In this document: one piece after another, positions 51,603 through 60,166 of the stretch | Layout: each line of letters begins with the position of its first letter | Position numbering within the stretch: position 1 is the stretch's first letter | Assembly (NCBI GenBank): GCA_046329435.1 | Contig: JAXLUR010000006.1 | Coordinates: forward strand, 62,001-126,000 | Reading direction: 5' to 3' | Length of the DNA: 64,000 nucleotides | Origin: M3007 sp046329435 | GTDB taxonomy: Bacteria > Bacteroidota > Bacteroidia > Chitinophagales > Saprospiraceae | Notes under the pieces: generated by a model | Database searches by the model: none | What the model saw: only the letters and a program-made list of their open reading frames with translations | Told to the model about the DNA's origin: nothing | Position numbers and translations under genes: made by a program

Positions 51603-53255
51603 TTATTCGGTCGTCAGTTCGAACTCGACGCGGCGGTTGAGTTCGCGCCCTTCGGCGGTTTTGTTGTCGGCGATGGGGCGGTATTCGCCGAAGCCGGCAT
51701 AGCGCAGGCGCTCGGGTTTGATACCCCTGAAAACGAGGTAGTCGTAGCATGCCTTGGCGCGTTGTTCGGATAGTTCCTGGTTTTCATCTTCGTCGCCGAC
51801 GTCGTCGGTGTGGCCGCTGATGACCAGTTTATAATCCGGATACTGGCGCAAGATTTCAATGATTTCGTCGAGCACCGCGTAGGAAGACGATTTCAGCTTT
51901 GCCTTGCCGGTTTCGAACTGCACAGCCTGTGTAGCCGTAGCCAGTTTTTCCTTTGTTTCTTTTTTCACCTCGGGGCAGCCGTTGGAGCCTGCGGCGCCGG
52001 CCATCGTCGGGCATTTGTCAAGGTTGTCGGCCAGGCCGTCGCCATCCGTATCGGGGCAACCGCCAAATGCGCCGGTAGCATCGGGACAAGGATCGGTTTT
52101 ATCCGGTACGCCATCGCCGTCGCGGTCGGATTCTTTTTTTACAGGGCAGCCCTGATTGTCGGCCGAACCGGCTTCATTCGGGCAGCGGTCGTCTTTATCG
52201 GCCACGCCGTCGCCATCGGTATCGGCGGGTGGCGGGCAGCCCTGATTGTCGGCAGTGCCCGGTTCATTCGGGCAGCGGTCGTCTTTGTCGGCCACGCCGT
52301 CTTTATCGGTATCCACCATCGGCGGGCAGCCTTTGTTTTCGGCGGGGCCCGATTCGGTGGGGCACTGATCGTCCTTGTCGGGCACGCCGTCGAAGTCGGT
52401 ATCGGGGCAGCCGTTCCAGCGGCCGGGCTGGTCGGGGCATTCGTCGGCATTGTCGGCAAATCCGTCTTTGTCAGTGTCGGGACAGCCCTTCATGGCAATG
52501 AGGCCCGCCAGGTCGGGGCACTGGTCGTCCTTGTCCGGCACGGCGTCGCCATCCTGATCGGGGCAGCCGTTGGTTTCGAGCGGGCCGGCATCGTTGGGGC
52601 AGGCATCCTGTTCGTCGCCAATGCCATCGTTATCGGCATCCGGGCAGCCCAGGGCTACTGCCGGGCCGGGCAGGTCGGGGCAATGGTCGAGCACGTCGGC
52701 TGTGCCGTCGCCGTCGGTGTCGGCGGGTTTGGGTTCTTCTTTATGGAGGAGGTACACGAAGCCCAGCCCGAGTTGCAGGTTGTCGCGGTCGTCGACCAGG
52801 GCTTTGCGGAATTCACCCTGCAGATTGATAAATCCGTAGGGAGAAAGGCGAAAATTGAGGCCCACGCCAAAGGGAAACTGCGCGTGGCCGTTTTCAAATT
52901 TTTCCAGAAAATAACCGGCGCCGCCAAAGGCGTAAGGGACGACTTTTGCGCCGCTGCGCATGTTTTCAATGTGAAAAACCAGGTCGCTGCTGAACGTCAC
53001 GGTATTGCCCGAGGTATTGGGCAATTTGGCAATACCCAGTTTGAGCGGCACGCCGACATTGAGGAAGGGGGCGATGTTGCGGAAATAGGCAAATTCAAAA
53101 CCTTCGCCGACGCGCAGCTCGTCCCCGTTGAGCATACTGTAGTCGTTGAGGTTGAATTTGACATGGAGGGCGTTGGGGTACTCGCGGTTTTGGGCCCCCA
53201 AAATCAGGGGGGATAAAAGCAGGATCGTCAGGAGGTTCAGGAAATGTTTTCTCAT
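51603..53255 (-). CDS. OmpA-family outer-membrane protein with thrombospondin type 3 repeats
   Basis: 550-aa envelope protein. A signal peptide (1-21, ending LGAQNR) is followed by an N-terminal beta-barrel of about 165 residues. Next come about nine calcium-binding thrombospondin type 3 repeats of the D-x-D-x-D-G-x-x-D form (for example DTDGDGVADKDDRCPNE), residues about 175-405. The C-terminal OmpA peptidoglycan-binding domain (FETGKAKLKSSSYAVLDEI, VISGHTDDVGDEDENQELS, NRRVEFEL) closes the protein. It links outer membrane and peptidoglycan. It is monocistronic with a downstream terminator. Confidence 0.93.
   Translation of the reverse strand: MRKHFLNLLTILLLSPLILGAQNREYPNALHVKFNLNDYSMLNGDELRVGEGFEFAYFRNIAPFLNVGVPLKLGIAKLPNTSGNTVTFSSDLVFHIENMRSGAKVVPYAFGGAGYFLEKFENGHAQFPFGVGLNFRLSPYGFINLQGEFRKALVDDRDNLQLGLGFVYLLHKEEPKPADTDGDGTADVLDHCPDLPGPAVALGCPDADNDGIGDEQDACPNDAGPLETNGCPDQDGDAVPDKDDQCPDLAGLIAMKGCPDTDKDGFADNADECPDQPGRWNGCPDTDFDGVPDKDDQCPTESGPAENKGCPPMVDTDKDGVADKDDRCPNEPGTADNQGCPPPADTDGDGVADKDDRCPNEAGSADNQGCPVKKESDRDGDGVPDKTDPCPDATGAFGGCPDTDGDGLADNLDKCPTMAGAAGSNGCPEVKKETKEKLATATQAVQFETGKAKLKSSSYAVLDEIIEILRQYPDYKLVISGHTDDVGDEDENQELSEQRAKACYDYLVFRGIKPERLRYAGFGEYRPIADNKTAEGRELNRRVEFELTTE
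52010..52725 (-). repeat. Tandem thrombospondin type 3 repeats inside the OmpA-like gene
   Basis: At the DNA level the segment consists of imperfect repeats of about 60-80 bp encoding D-rich calcium-binding units separated by CP-x-E/D-x-G. Two consecutive units (around 52150-52310) are nearly identical, a site where the copy number could change by slippage or recombination. Confidence 0.75.
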
Positions 53256-53336
53256 CGTATATCGGTTGTGTTGATCGTTGGATTAACTGATGGACGACCC
53301 TTCACAAAAAATCATACCAAAAAACAGGTAAAGACA

Positions 53337-53373
53337 TAAAAAAGCCGGAACGAGGGGTGCCCCTCGTTCCGGC
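53337..53373 (-). terminator. Terminator of the helicase gene
   Basis: Perfect 14-bp stem (GCCGGAACGAGGGG at 53344-53357 with CCCCTCGTTCCGGC at 53360-53373) and a TG loop, ending in a U-run on the minus strand (A-run 53338-53343). It lies 24 bp past the helicase stop. Confidence 0.9.
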
Positions 53374-53396
53374 CAAACAAACTATTGCATTGATAT

Positions 53397-56300
53397 TCAG
53401 GATTTTTTATCGGGCTCTTGCCGCAACAAACGGCTGGCCAATTTCCGCGCCTCCTGTTTCGGACTGCGCCACCACTGCACCGCGTAAGTGGGCACGTAGC
53501 CGATTCCTTTTTTGACAAAATACTGCTGCACTTTTTCCTCCCATTCATAGGAAGGGACGGGAGAGGGCGTCAGCACGCCGTCGAACAACAGGATGCTGGC
53601 AAAAGCGCCGTCGTTTTGTACGGCCAGCGGCACGGCCACGCCGCCCACCACGGCATTCCGGCGCAGTTGCTGGGTTTCAAAATAGGGGCGCAGGGCCAGT
53701 TCAACCTCCTCCTGAAAAACAGTGGCGGTGAACGGTTCGTCGGGATAGTGCAACAGGGCTTTCATGTTCTCCAGCTGCTCCTGCGCCGCTGCTTTTTCGC
53801 CTTTTTGAACGTACTCGGCAAAGGTGACCAGGTGCGACAGGATGCAGGTGCCGAGGAATTTCCGGTCGGCCGACAAGACCTTGTACAAGCCAGGCGGGAT
53901 GGAATGCGCGATAAACATTTTCTGGGTAGCGCGTGTCAGAGCCACGTGCAATTGATTGATTCCCAGAAGCGTATTCCAAAAATGCAAATCGCGGGTCAAA
54001 GTGCCCTGCGCGTCGGTCATGCCGTGCGTCAGGGAGATAATCAGTACATCCACATGTTGACCCTGCAACTCGGCGAACTGATATACGCCCAGGCCATTGA
54101 GGTGCAATTGCTGAATTTTTTCATGGCCCGGCAGTTTGCGCTGCCGGATTTTGAGCAGCTGACTGGCGATCAGATCGCGCTGCTGCACAGTGGCGCAGGC
54201 AATCCCGACGACCGGGTAGGTTTTGGCGGCTGTGGGCTCGATGAGATTCAGCCAGTCGATCACCTGTCGCGCTTCGGTCTCATTGATCCGCGCCTGTTCG
54301 TCATAACGGCCTTCCACATTGGCTACGACCGTGACATCCTGTGCGCTGTGGCCGGAAGGCAGGCGTTTGAACGGCGTTTCGAAGGCAATCCGGTTGAATT
54401 CGATCCATTCTTCGGGCGCATCCTGATGCTGGTATTCCAGCAGATGCGTTTTGCCGCCCAGGCCTTTGCAAAATTCGAGAAAATCATCTTCTGCAAACGG
54501 CGTCATATCCTGCTTGGAATCGCCCAGCACGACCAGGTTTTTCGCCATGTCGAACAGGTGGTAACATTCCTGTTTGGAAATATTGTGCGCCTCGTCCACC
54601 AGCACCACATCGAAGAGCATGTTGGAAGACTTGACCACGTCGAGCGCCACCTGTGGCGTCACGAGCAGTACCGGCAAGGTCTCCGTCAACGGTTCGATGT
54701 GTTTGCTGAACAGGTCGTCGGCGCGTAACGACGCTGAAAGGGTCCGGTTGTTTTTGCCAAACCAGGTTTTGTAGGCATTCGAGTCGCCGGATTTCAAGGC
54801 TTTCAGCGCCTTTGTTTTCCGGCCTTGCCAATGGGTGCTGATCTGGGCAGGCAAAATGTTGCGCAATTCGCGCGCGGCGCCGGAGTAGGCGTTCAGCGTG
54901 CGTTCGTCCCACAACAGCCCAGGGTTGTATTCATTTTGCAGCCAGTGGTGGAGGTACCAGCTTTCGAAAGCGGCCGACCAGTTGTGCGGCTTGATCTTGC
55001 ACAGCGCTCGAACGACCTTTTGTTCGGCAGGTTTGAGCCCGAGCCAGTGCTTTTGCCAGATGTAGAAGTCTTCGAAATCGCGCAAATAAAAGCGGGTTTC
55101 TTCCAGCCGGCTGATCACATCTTCGAGAAATTCCTGCCGTTTGGGGATGGTCAGCATTTCGTGCCGAAGTTTGTCTTCGTACAGGCCTGCAACGTTGAAT
55201 TCTTCGAGAAAAACATCCATTTCGTCTTCGAGGTAGCGAATCTGCTCCTTGAAATCGAGGTCGCCGTGGATGCTTTTGCCATTGAGGCGGCGCACATCTT
55301 CGCGCACGACAGCCGGGATGCGCCGGCGCCAGAGGCGGAGCGAGGCTTCAAAATCCTTGGTTAGTTCGGCGATCTTTTTGAGGTTGCGGTTGTCGAAGCC
55401 GGTCGGAAAATCAAATTCGAAATATTTGCGCAGCGCATACGCCTTGCGGAGTTCGTCGAAGGCGGCGCCCAGTTCTTCCTTGGCTGCAAGAATCTGCTTG
55501 TATTTGTCGGAAAAAACGCCGTACAGCTTTTCGGTAGTCGAAGCCGGCTTTTCGAAATCGGCGCCGAAACGGTTGACCCCGTCTTCGAGTCCGTCGCGGA
55601 TGCGTTTCGTCATGGCCGCCAGTTCGGTATAATGTTGCTCGTAATGATCGAGCAGCGCCTCAGTGTATTCGTTGGTTTTGGTAATATAGCGGTGGTGCAG
55701 TGCCGTGGCCTGTTCGAGCAGCAAACCGACCTGTTGTTCGGTCCATTGCAGCCCTTTTCGGGCGTCGTTGTCTGTAAAAATGTGAAATTTCAGGCGCCCC
55801 AGCGGGTGCGAAAGGGTCGGAAAACGCCGGAAAAGCGGCTCGCTGGCATAGATGGCAGCGTGGATGCCGTCGAATTCTTCCTGGGTGAAGGAAAAATCGG
55901 ACGGGTTCAGCTGGCTGACGAGTAACTCCTTGCCTTCCATGCGGTTGGCACGCAGGAAACGGCCGACAGTATCGGTAAAATTTTGGCCTCCGAACAGCGG
56001 GGTGTGTAGTTCTTCCCAGGCATCGTCGAGTTTGCTTTGTTCGCGCAGCGTTTTATTCAAAACAGCTTTGAAAACCTCTTCATCGTAGGTCAGTTTGCTT
56101 TTGTTTTCGGCGGCCATCCGCAGCATATCGGTCAGCATCAGGTGATCGCTGTGGATATCGCGCAGCACAAAAGAGAGGTCGCCGATGCCTTTTTCCACGA
56201 TATATTTCTGTGCGCGCCGCAGCGCATTGATGCTTTTCGATACGACCAGACATTTTTTGCCATTGGCCAGGGCGTTCATGGCAATGGCGGAGATCAGGTA

Positions 56301-57182
56301 GGTTTTTCCGCTGCCTGAAGCGCCCTCCACCACCGTAAGCGCCTGACGCTGAACATCCTGCAACACCGTTCGTTGCGAAGGATCGAGCGGCAGCAGGGTC
56401 AGGGTATGCTTCCAGTCCTGCTCCCCTGCCGGCAAACCCGGCGCCACGACGGGCGGGTTGGTCAGGGTGGTTTGGGGCAAGTCGGGGAAAATACCCAGCA
56501 CGGCCGACCATCGCAGACTGGCGCGGCCGCCTTCATCGCTGGCCGGACAGGGCTGCACGCCGAGCGGCAATCCGGCTTCCGACCAGTTGAGCATGGCGCG
56601 GATTTCCTCCGCCAGGGCAGCCATCTGTGAGGCATTCAGGTTGCGGCCCTCCGCCAGCTGGCTGGCCCGTTCGGAATAGCGGGTGCCGTGCAGCGAGTCG
56701 AGCAAGTGGAAAAGCGGGTAATTGGGCAGCACGAAATGTTGTTCCGTGCGTAAAACCAGCCAGTTATCGGTATGCTGGGCATGAGGTTCGAGCTGAATCT
56801 GCCAGACAAACAGGGGCGCAAAAAGCTCGTGGCGGCCTGCCCGTCCCTGAAGAATGGGATAACCGATGCCCAGGTTTTTGGTGCCGAACACCTTTTCGCG
56901 GTTGCGGGCTTCGAAGTAAAAATGGTTGAACCACTCCGCCGCGGGGTGCTGAGCCTCCACAGGGATTTCAAAAGTTCTTTGTTCAACCAGTCCGTGGATG
57001 CATTTGATGGCAAATTCCCCGGCATTCAGGGTAAAAATATCCGCCAGATCGGGCGCAGCCGGCGCAGAATGAAGCCAGTTGAGCGCAGCGCCACTGTATG
57101 TCGGGGCATTAAGCGCGTGGTCCTGGGCAGTAAAAGCCGGAGATACGGAGGCGGCGGGATAATCGGAAATCTTGTTTTCCAT
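53397..57182 (-). CDS. Large SF1 helicase with DUF4011-like N terminus and Vsr-like C terminus
   Basis: 1261-aa protein. Residues about 85-245 resemble DUF4011 (HELFAPLFVWQIQLEP ... AVLGIFPDLPQTTL). Residues about 260-1120 are a superfamily 1 helicase with Walker A GASGSGKT (287-294), Walker B VLVDEAHN (861-868), motif III GDSKQ (887-891), the RecD/UPF1-type GLGVYQFAELQGQHVDVLIISLTHG split motifs, and motif VI VALTRAT (1090-1096). A long helical insert (about 370-830) lies between the motor halves. The C terminus (about 1160-1250) looks like the Vsr/MTES_1575 restriction-endonuclease fold, with LLFDGVLTPSP and WWRSPKQEARKL. This order matches the DUF4011-helicase-Vsr (Hhe) antiphage family, but no partner gene is present. 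The start at 57182 is preferred over 57209. Confidence 0.78.
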   Translation of the reverse strand: MENKISDYPAASVSPAFTAQDHALNAPTYSGAALNWLHSAPAAPDLADIFTLNAGEFAIKCIHGLVEQRTFEIPVEAQHPAAEWFNHFYFEARNREKVFGTKNLGIGYPILQGRAGRHELFAPLFVWQIQLEPHAQHTDNWLVLRTEQHFVLPNYPLFHLLDSLHGTRYSERASQLAEGRNLNASQMAALAEEIRAMLNWSEAGLPLGVQPCPASDEGGRASLRWSAVLGIFPDLPQTTLTNPPVVAPGLPAGEQDWKHTLTLLPLDPSQRTVLQDVQRQALTVVEGASGSGKTYLISAIAMNALANGKKCLVVSKSINALRRAQKYIVEKGIGDLSFVLRDIHSDHLMLTDMLRMAAENKSKLTYDEEVFKAVLNKTLREQSKLDDAWEELHTPLFGGQNFTDTVGRFLRANRMEGKELLVSQLNPSDFSFTQEEFDGIHAAIYASEPLFRRFPTLSHPLGRLKFHIFTDNDARKGLQWTEQQVGLLLEQATALHHRYITKTNEYTEALLDHYEQHYTELAAMTKRIRDGLEDGVNRFGADFEKPASTTEKLYGVFSDKYKQILAAKEELGAAFDELRKAYALRKYFEFDFPTGFDNRNLKKIAELTKDFEASLRLWRRRIPAVVREDVRRLNGKSIHGDLDFKEQIRYLEDEMDVFLEEFNVAGLYEDKLRHEMLTIPKRQEFLEDVISRLEETRFYLRDFEDFYIWQKHWLGLKPAEQKVVRALCKIKPHNWSAAFESWYLHHWLQNEYNPGLLWDERTLNAYSGAARELRNILPAQISTHWQGRKTKALKALKSGDSNAYKTWFGKNNRTLSASLRADDLFSKHIEPLTETLPVLLVTPQVALDVVKSSNMLFDVVLVDEAHNISKQECYHLFDMAKNLVVLGDSKQDMTPFAEDDFLEFCKGLGGKTHLLEYQHQDAPEEWIEFNRIAFETPFKRLPSGHSAQDVTVVANVEGRYDEQARINETEARQVIDWLNLIEPTAAKTYPVVGIACATVQQRDLIASQLLKIRQRKLPGHEKIQQLHLNGLGVYQFAELQGQHVDVLIISLTHGMTDAQGTLTRDLHFWNTLLGINQLHVALTRATQKMFIAHSIPPGLYKVLSADRKFLGTCILSHLVTFAEYVQKGEKAAAQEQLENMKALLHYPDEPFTATVFQEEVELALRPYFETQQLRRNAVVGGVAVPLAVQNDGAFASILLFDGVLTPSPVPSYEWEEKVQQYFVKKGIGYVPTYAVQWWRSPKQEARKLASRLLRQEPDKKS

Positions 57183-57414
57183 GCTATTTCGGTGGCGCCA
57201 GGCAAACAAGGCGCCTTTTTATTAGGGTAAAATGTGCAGCCGGAGGAGTGCAGCCCACTCAGGATTGCAGATTAAAGCAATAAAAAGCAGTGCCAAAGAA
57301 CGGCATTTTGATGCATTTCAGGAACGGAGAACTGTGCCTTGATGTTGGTTTCTCGCCGTATTTCTGGCAAAAAAAATATTTGAAGCGCTAAGGGCATCTC
57401 ATTTTTAAGAGGAC

Positions 57415-57446
57415 TTTGAAATCACGGAAAACCTGTCGTAACTTTG
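57415..57446 (+). promoter_or_regulatory. Consensus Bacteroidota promoter of the SRP RNA gene
   Basis: TTTG at 57415-57418, a 20-bp spacer, and TAACTTTG at 57439-57446 match the -33/-7 consensus exactly. The expected start falls at or within a few bases of 57451, where the RNA fold begins. Confidence 0.8.
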
Positions 57447-57450
57447 CGGC

Positions 57451-57532
57451 GCGCCGGACGACCAGCTCCTGCAAAACCTCCCCAGGGCGGAAACGCAGCA
57501 AGGATATGTGGTCGTAGCGGTGTGTTCGGCGC
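57451..57532 (+). ncRNA. ffs: Signal recognition particle RNA, small type
   Basis: 82-nt hairpin RNA, the scaffold of SRP with Ffh. The ends pair (GCGCCGGACGACCA at the 5' side with TGGTCGT and TCGGCGC at the 3' side). The apical part has the conserved SRP domain IV segment CCAGGGCGGAAACGCAGCAAGG with a GGAA tetraloop and the asymmetric bulge. A T5 run follows directly as terminator. It is preceded by a consensus promoter and sits 14 bp before the transaldolase-like gene. Confidence 0.87.
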
Positions 57533-57546
57533 TTTTTCTCTCGATT

Positions 57547-58209
57547 ATGCTCTTTTTCATTGATACTGCCAACCTCGACCACATCCGCGAAGCCGCGGAA
57601 CTGGGTATCCTCGACGGGGTGACAACCAATCCTTCCCTGATGGCCAAAGAAGGCATCAGCGGCGAAAAGGAAATCCTCAAACACTATCGCACCATCTGTG
57701 AAATCGTCGGCGAAGGCCGCGACGTAAGCGCCGAAGTCATTTCCACCGACTTCAAAGGCATGGTCGAAGAAGGTAAAAAACTGGCCGAACTGCACGAAAA
57801 CATCGTGGTCAAAGTACCCATGATCAAGGATGGCGTCAAAGCCATCGCCCATTTCTCCGACATCGGCATCCGCACCAACTGCACCCTGGTTTTTTCCGCT
57901 GGCCAGGCCATCCTCGCCGCCAAAGCCGGCGCGACCTACGTCTCTCCGTTCATCGGACGTATCGACGACATTTCGTGGGACGGCATGCAACTCATCGAGG
58001 ATATTTACAAAATCTACGACACCACGGGCTACGAAACGGCCATCCTGGCTGCCAGCATCCGCAACCCGCTGCACATCGTGCAGGCCGCCAAAGCCGGCGC
58101 CGACGTGGTAACCTGCCCGCTGAGCGCCATCCTCGGCCTGCTGAACCACCCGCTGACCGATATCGGCCTCGAAAAATTCCTGGCCGACCACAAGAAAGCA
58201 AACGGCTGA
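57547..58209 (+). CDS. Transaldolase / fructose-6-phosphate aldolase family protein
   Basis: 220-aa small transaldolase-type TIM barrel. Conserved parts are FFIDTANLDHIREA, GVTTNPSLMAKEG, and the Schiff-base lysine in ENIVVKVPM, then RTNCTLVFSAGQAILAAKAGA, SPFIGRIDD, and ILAASIRNPLHIVQAA. The short length fits the FSA/TalC subfamily, in which some members are true transaldolases and others cleave fructose-6-phosphate; the sequence does not decide. It starts at 57547 directly after the SRP RNA and ends before a bidirectional terminator. Confidence 0.92.
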   Translation: MLFFIDTANLDHIREAAELGILDGVTTNPSLMAKEGISGEKEILKHYRTICEIVGEGRDVSAEVISTDFKGMVEEGKKLAELHENIVVKVPMIKDGVKAIAHFSDIGIRTNCTLVFSAGQAILAAKAGATYVSPFIGRIDDISWDGMQLIEDIYKIYDTTGYETAILAASIRNPLHIVQAAKAGADVVTCPLSAILGLLNHPLTDIGLEKFLADHKKANG

Positions 58210-58240
58210 TTTTTCCAGATCCAGTCCTGATTAAAACATA

Positions 58241-58274
58241 AAGCGGCGCCTCGGAAATTTCCGAAGCGCCGCTT
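58241..58274. terminator. Bidirectional hairpin terminator
   Basis: Long GC-rich inverted repeat (AAGCGGCGC...TCGGAAATTTCCGA...GCGCCGCTT) between the convergent transaldolase and coiled-coil genes. It is flanked by AAAACATA on the left and TGTTTTA on the right, so it can serve both strands. Confidence 0.8.
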
Positions 58275-58298
58275 GTTTTATGCCGTAACAACAGGGCT

Positions 58299-58712
58299 TT
58301 AAGCCGGTTTGGACTCGTCGGTCTCTGCGCCCGGCTCTTCTTTCTGGAAGGCGTCTTTTACGTCGTTGACCTTGTCGGACACGAAGTCTTTGGCTTTGTC
58401 CCAGAAGTCTTTGCCTTTGTCGGCAGCTTCGCTGAGTTCTTCTTTGGCTTCGCCGAGCAGTTCGTTCGCCTTTTCGCTCAAAAAGCCCAGAGCGCCGCCT
58501 TCATGGGCATCGAGTTTTTCGCGCATGGCTTTGAGTTCGGCGAGTTTTTCCTTGGCTTCGGCATTGCCCTCAGCGGCCAGTTTTTCGGCTTTTTCACTGA
58601 GCTCGGCCCATTTTTCGCCAGCGGCGTTTTTGAGTTCGCCCAGTTCGATGCCGGCTTTTTCAAAAGCGGCCTTGGCCGTGTCGGAGAGGTTATCCCAAAA
58701 GTTCTTTTCCAT
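58299..58712 (-). CDS. Alanine/lysine/glutamate-rich helical protein
   Basis: 137-aa protein composed almost wholly of amphipathic helix (EKAEKLAAEGNAEAKEKLAE, KEELSEAADKGKDFWDKAKD), with an acidic tail. Short YtxH-, LEA- or apolipoprotein-like proteins look like this, and a stress role is often proposed for them; low complexity makes any match unreliable. ATG at 58712 opens on the conserved MEKNFWDNLSDTAKAAFEKA; the frame extends upstream without a good start. It lies 105 bp downstream of pepT. Confidence 0.65.
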   Translation of the reverse strand: MEKNFWDNLSDTAKAAFEKAGIELGELKNAAGEKWAELSEKAEKLAAEGNAEAKEKLAELKAMREKLDAHEGGALGFLSEKANELLGEAKEELSEAADKGKDFWDKAKDFVSDKVNDVKDAFQKEEPGAETDESKPA

Positions 58713-58817
58713 GTTATGTCGTGTTTTTGGTGAATGCAAATAGACGTACAAATGTAATCCCGCTTCAGACGAAGCGCATTGATGCGGGTCACCCGGAAGG
58801 TTAATTTTACACAAATT

Positions 58818-60077
58818 CTACGCTTGGTCGGCTTTTTCTTCCCAGAGTTCGGCCAGTCGGACAATGGTTTCGGCGGCTTTCTCCATATCCTGTACCGATA
58901 CCCATTCCTGGCGCGAGTGGAAAGCGTGTTCGCCGGCAAACAGGTTGGGGCACGGAAGCCCCATGAAAGACAGGCGTGAGCCGTCGGTACCGCCCCTGAT
59001 CGAGCGTTTGAGCGGCTTTTCGTACCCTGCGCGCTGCAAGGCTTCGATGGCATAGGCCACTACTTGCGGATGACGGCGCAGCACTTTGCCCATATTGCGG
59101 TATTGCTCGCTGACGGTTACGGTTGCGCGGCTGTTGGGGAAGCTTTTGAGCACGCCGTCCACGATCTTTTGCAGGGTACGCGCATGCCGTTTGAGGCCGG
59201 CATCCGAAAAATCACGGATGATGAGTTTGATCGTGGCGCGTTCGAGATTGCCCTCGATATGCACGGGGTGAATAAACCCTTCCTTGCCCTCGGTATGTTC
59301 CGGGCTGAGCTTGTCGGGAAATTTGGCGACGATGCGTGAAGCGATCTTGAGGGCGTTTTCCATTTTGCCTTTGGCAAATCCGGGGTGGGCCGACACGCCT
59401 TCCACCGTGATGACGGCGCCGTCGGCGCTGAACGTTTCGTCTTCGATGCTGCCGGCTGTTTCACCGTCGATGGTATAGCCGTACTTGGCGCCTAGTTTTT
59501 TGATATTCACCTTGTCGACGCCGCGGCCAATTTCCTCGTCGGGCGTAAACAGAATACGGATTTTCCCGTGCTTGATCTGCTTGTTATTCAGCAGAATATG
59601 TGCAGCGTCCATGATGGCGGCCACGCCTGATTTGTTGTCGGCGCCCAGCAAGGTGGCGCCGCTGGCCGTGATGATGTCGTTGCCGATCTGGTGGGCCAGG
59701 TCGTCGTGCTCCGACTTTCGGATGACGACATTCGGGTCGTCGGGCAGGGCCAGGTCCTGGCCTTTGTAGTTCTCCCATACGATGGGTTTCACATTTGCTC
59801 CCGAACAATCAGGCGAAGTGTCGACGTGCGAACAAAAGCACAGAACGGGCACTTTTTTATCCGTATTGGCCGGAATGGTGGCATAAACGTAGCCATACTC
59901 GTCGAGCTCGGCATCGGCGATGCCCATCGCCTGGAGTTCTTCCACCAGCACACGGCTGAGGTTCTTTTGTTTTTCGGTGCTGGGGGTTGTCGGACTGTTG
60001 GGGTCGCTTTGGGTATCGATCTGCACATAGCGCAGGAAGCGTTCCCTGACGGTATGTTTGAACGGGGATTTTTTCAT
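58818..60077 (-). CDS. pepT: Peptidase T (tripeptide aminopeptidase)
   Basis: 419-aa di-zinc aminopeptidase of family M20B that removes the N-terminal residue of tripeptides in the cytoplasm. Metal and active-site motifs: VLCFCSHVDTSPDCSGANVK (His-x-Asp), LLGADNKSGVAAIMDA (bridging Asp), RILFTPDEEIGRGVDKV (Glu-Glu), TIDGETAGSIEDETFSADGA, and the C-terminal RGGTDGSRLSFMGLPCPNLF with the last His in GEHAFHSRQEWV. The length is normal. It is followed by the helical protein gene on the same strand. Confidence 0.96.
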   Translation of the reverse strand: MKKSPFKHTVRERFLRYVQIDTQSDPNSPTTPSTEKQKNLSRVLVEELQAMGIADAELDEYGYVYATIPANTDKKVPVLCFCSHVDTSPDCSGANVKPIVWENYKGQDLALPDDPNVVIRKSEHDDLAHQIGNDIITASGATLLGADNKSGVAAIMDAAHILLNNKQIKHGKIRILFTPDEEIGRGVDKVNIKKLGAKYGYTIDGETAGSIEDETFSADGAVITVEGVSAHPGFAKGKMENALKIASRIVAKFPDKLSPEHTEGKEGFIHPVHIEGNLERATIKLIIRDFSDAGLKRHARTLQKIVDGVLKSFPNSRATVTVSEQYRNMGKVLRRHPQVVAYAIEALQRAGYEKPLKRSIRGGTDGSRLSFMGLPCPNLFAGEHAFHSRQEWVSVQDMEKAAETIVRLAELWEEKADQA

Positions 60078-60166
60078 GGAACAAGTTAGGTTGGGAAAAA
60101 TGTGAAACGGGTCGCAAAGTTGACACGCTTCGCAACAAAATCAATCCTCCAGCCCCTGGTTTTCTT

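Noticed and set aside
53397..58209. A multi-gene defence island around the helicase
   Set aside because: The neighbours are ompA, ffs and a transaldolase-like gene. No methyltransferase, toxin, protease or nucleotide-signalling gene lies nearby, so only the single protein was proposed.
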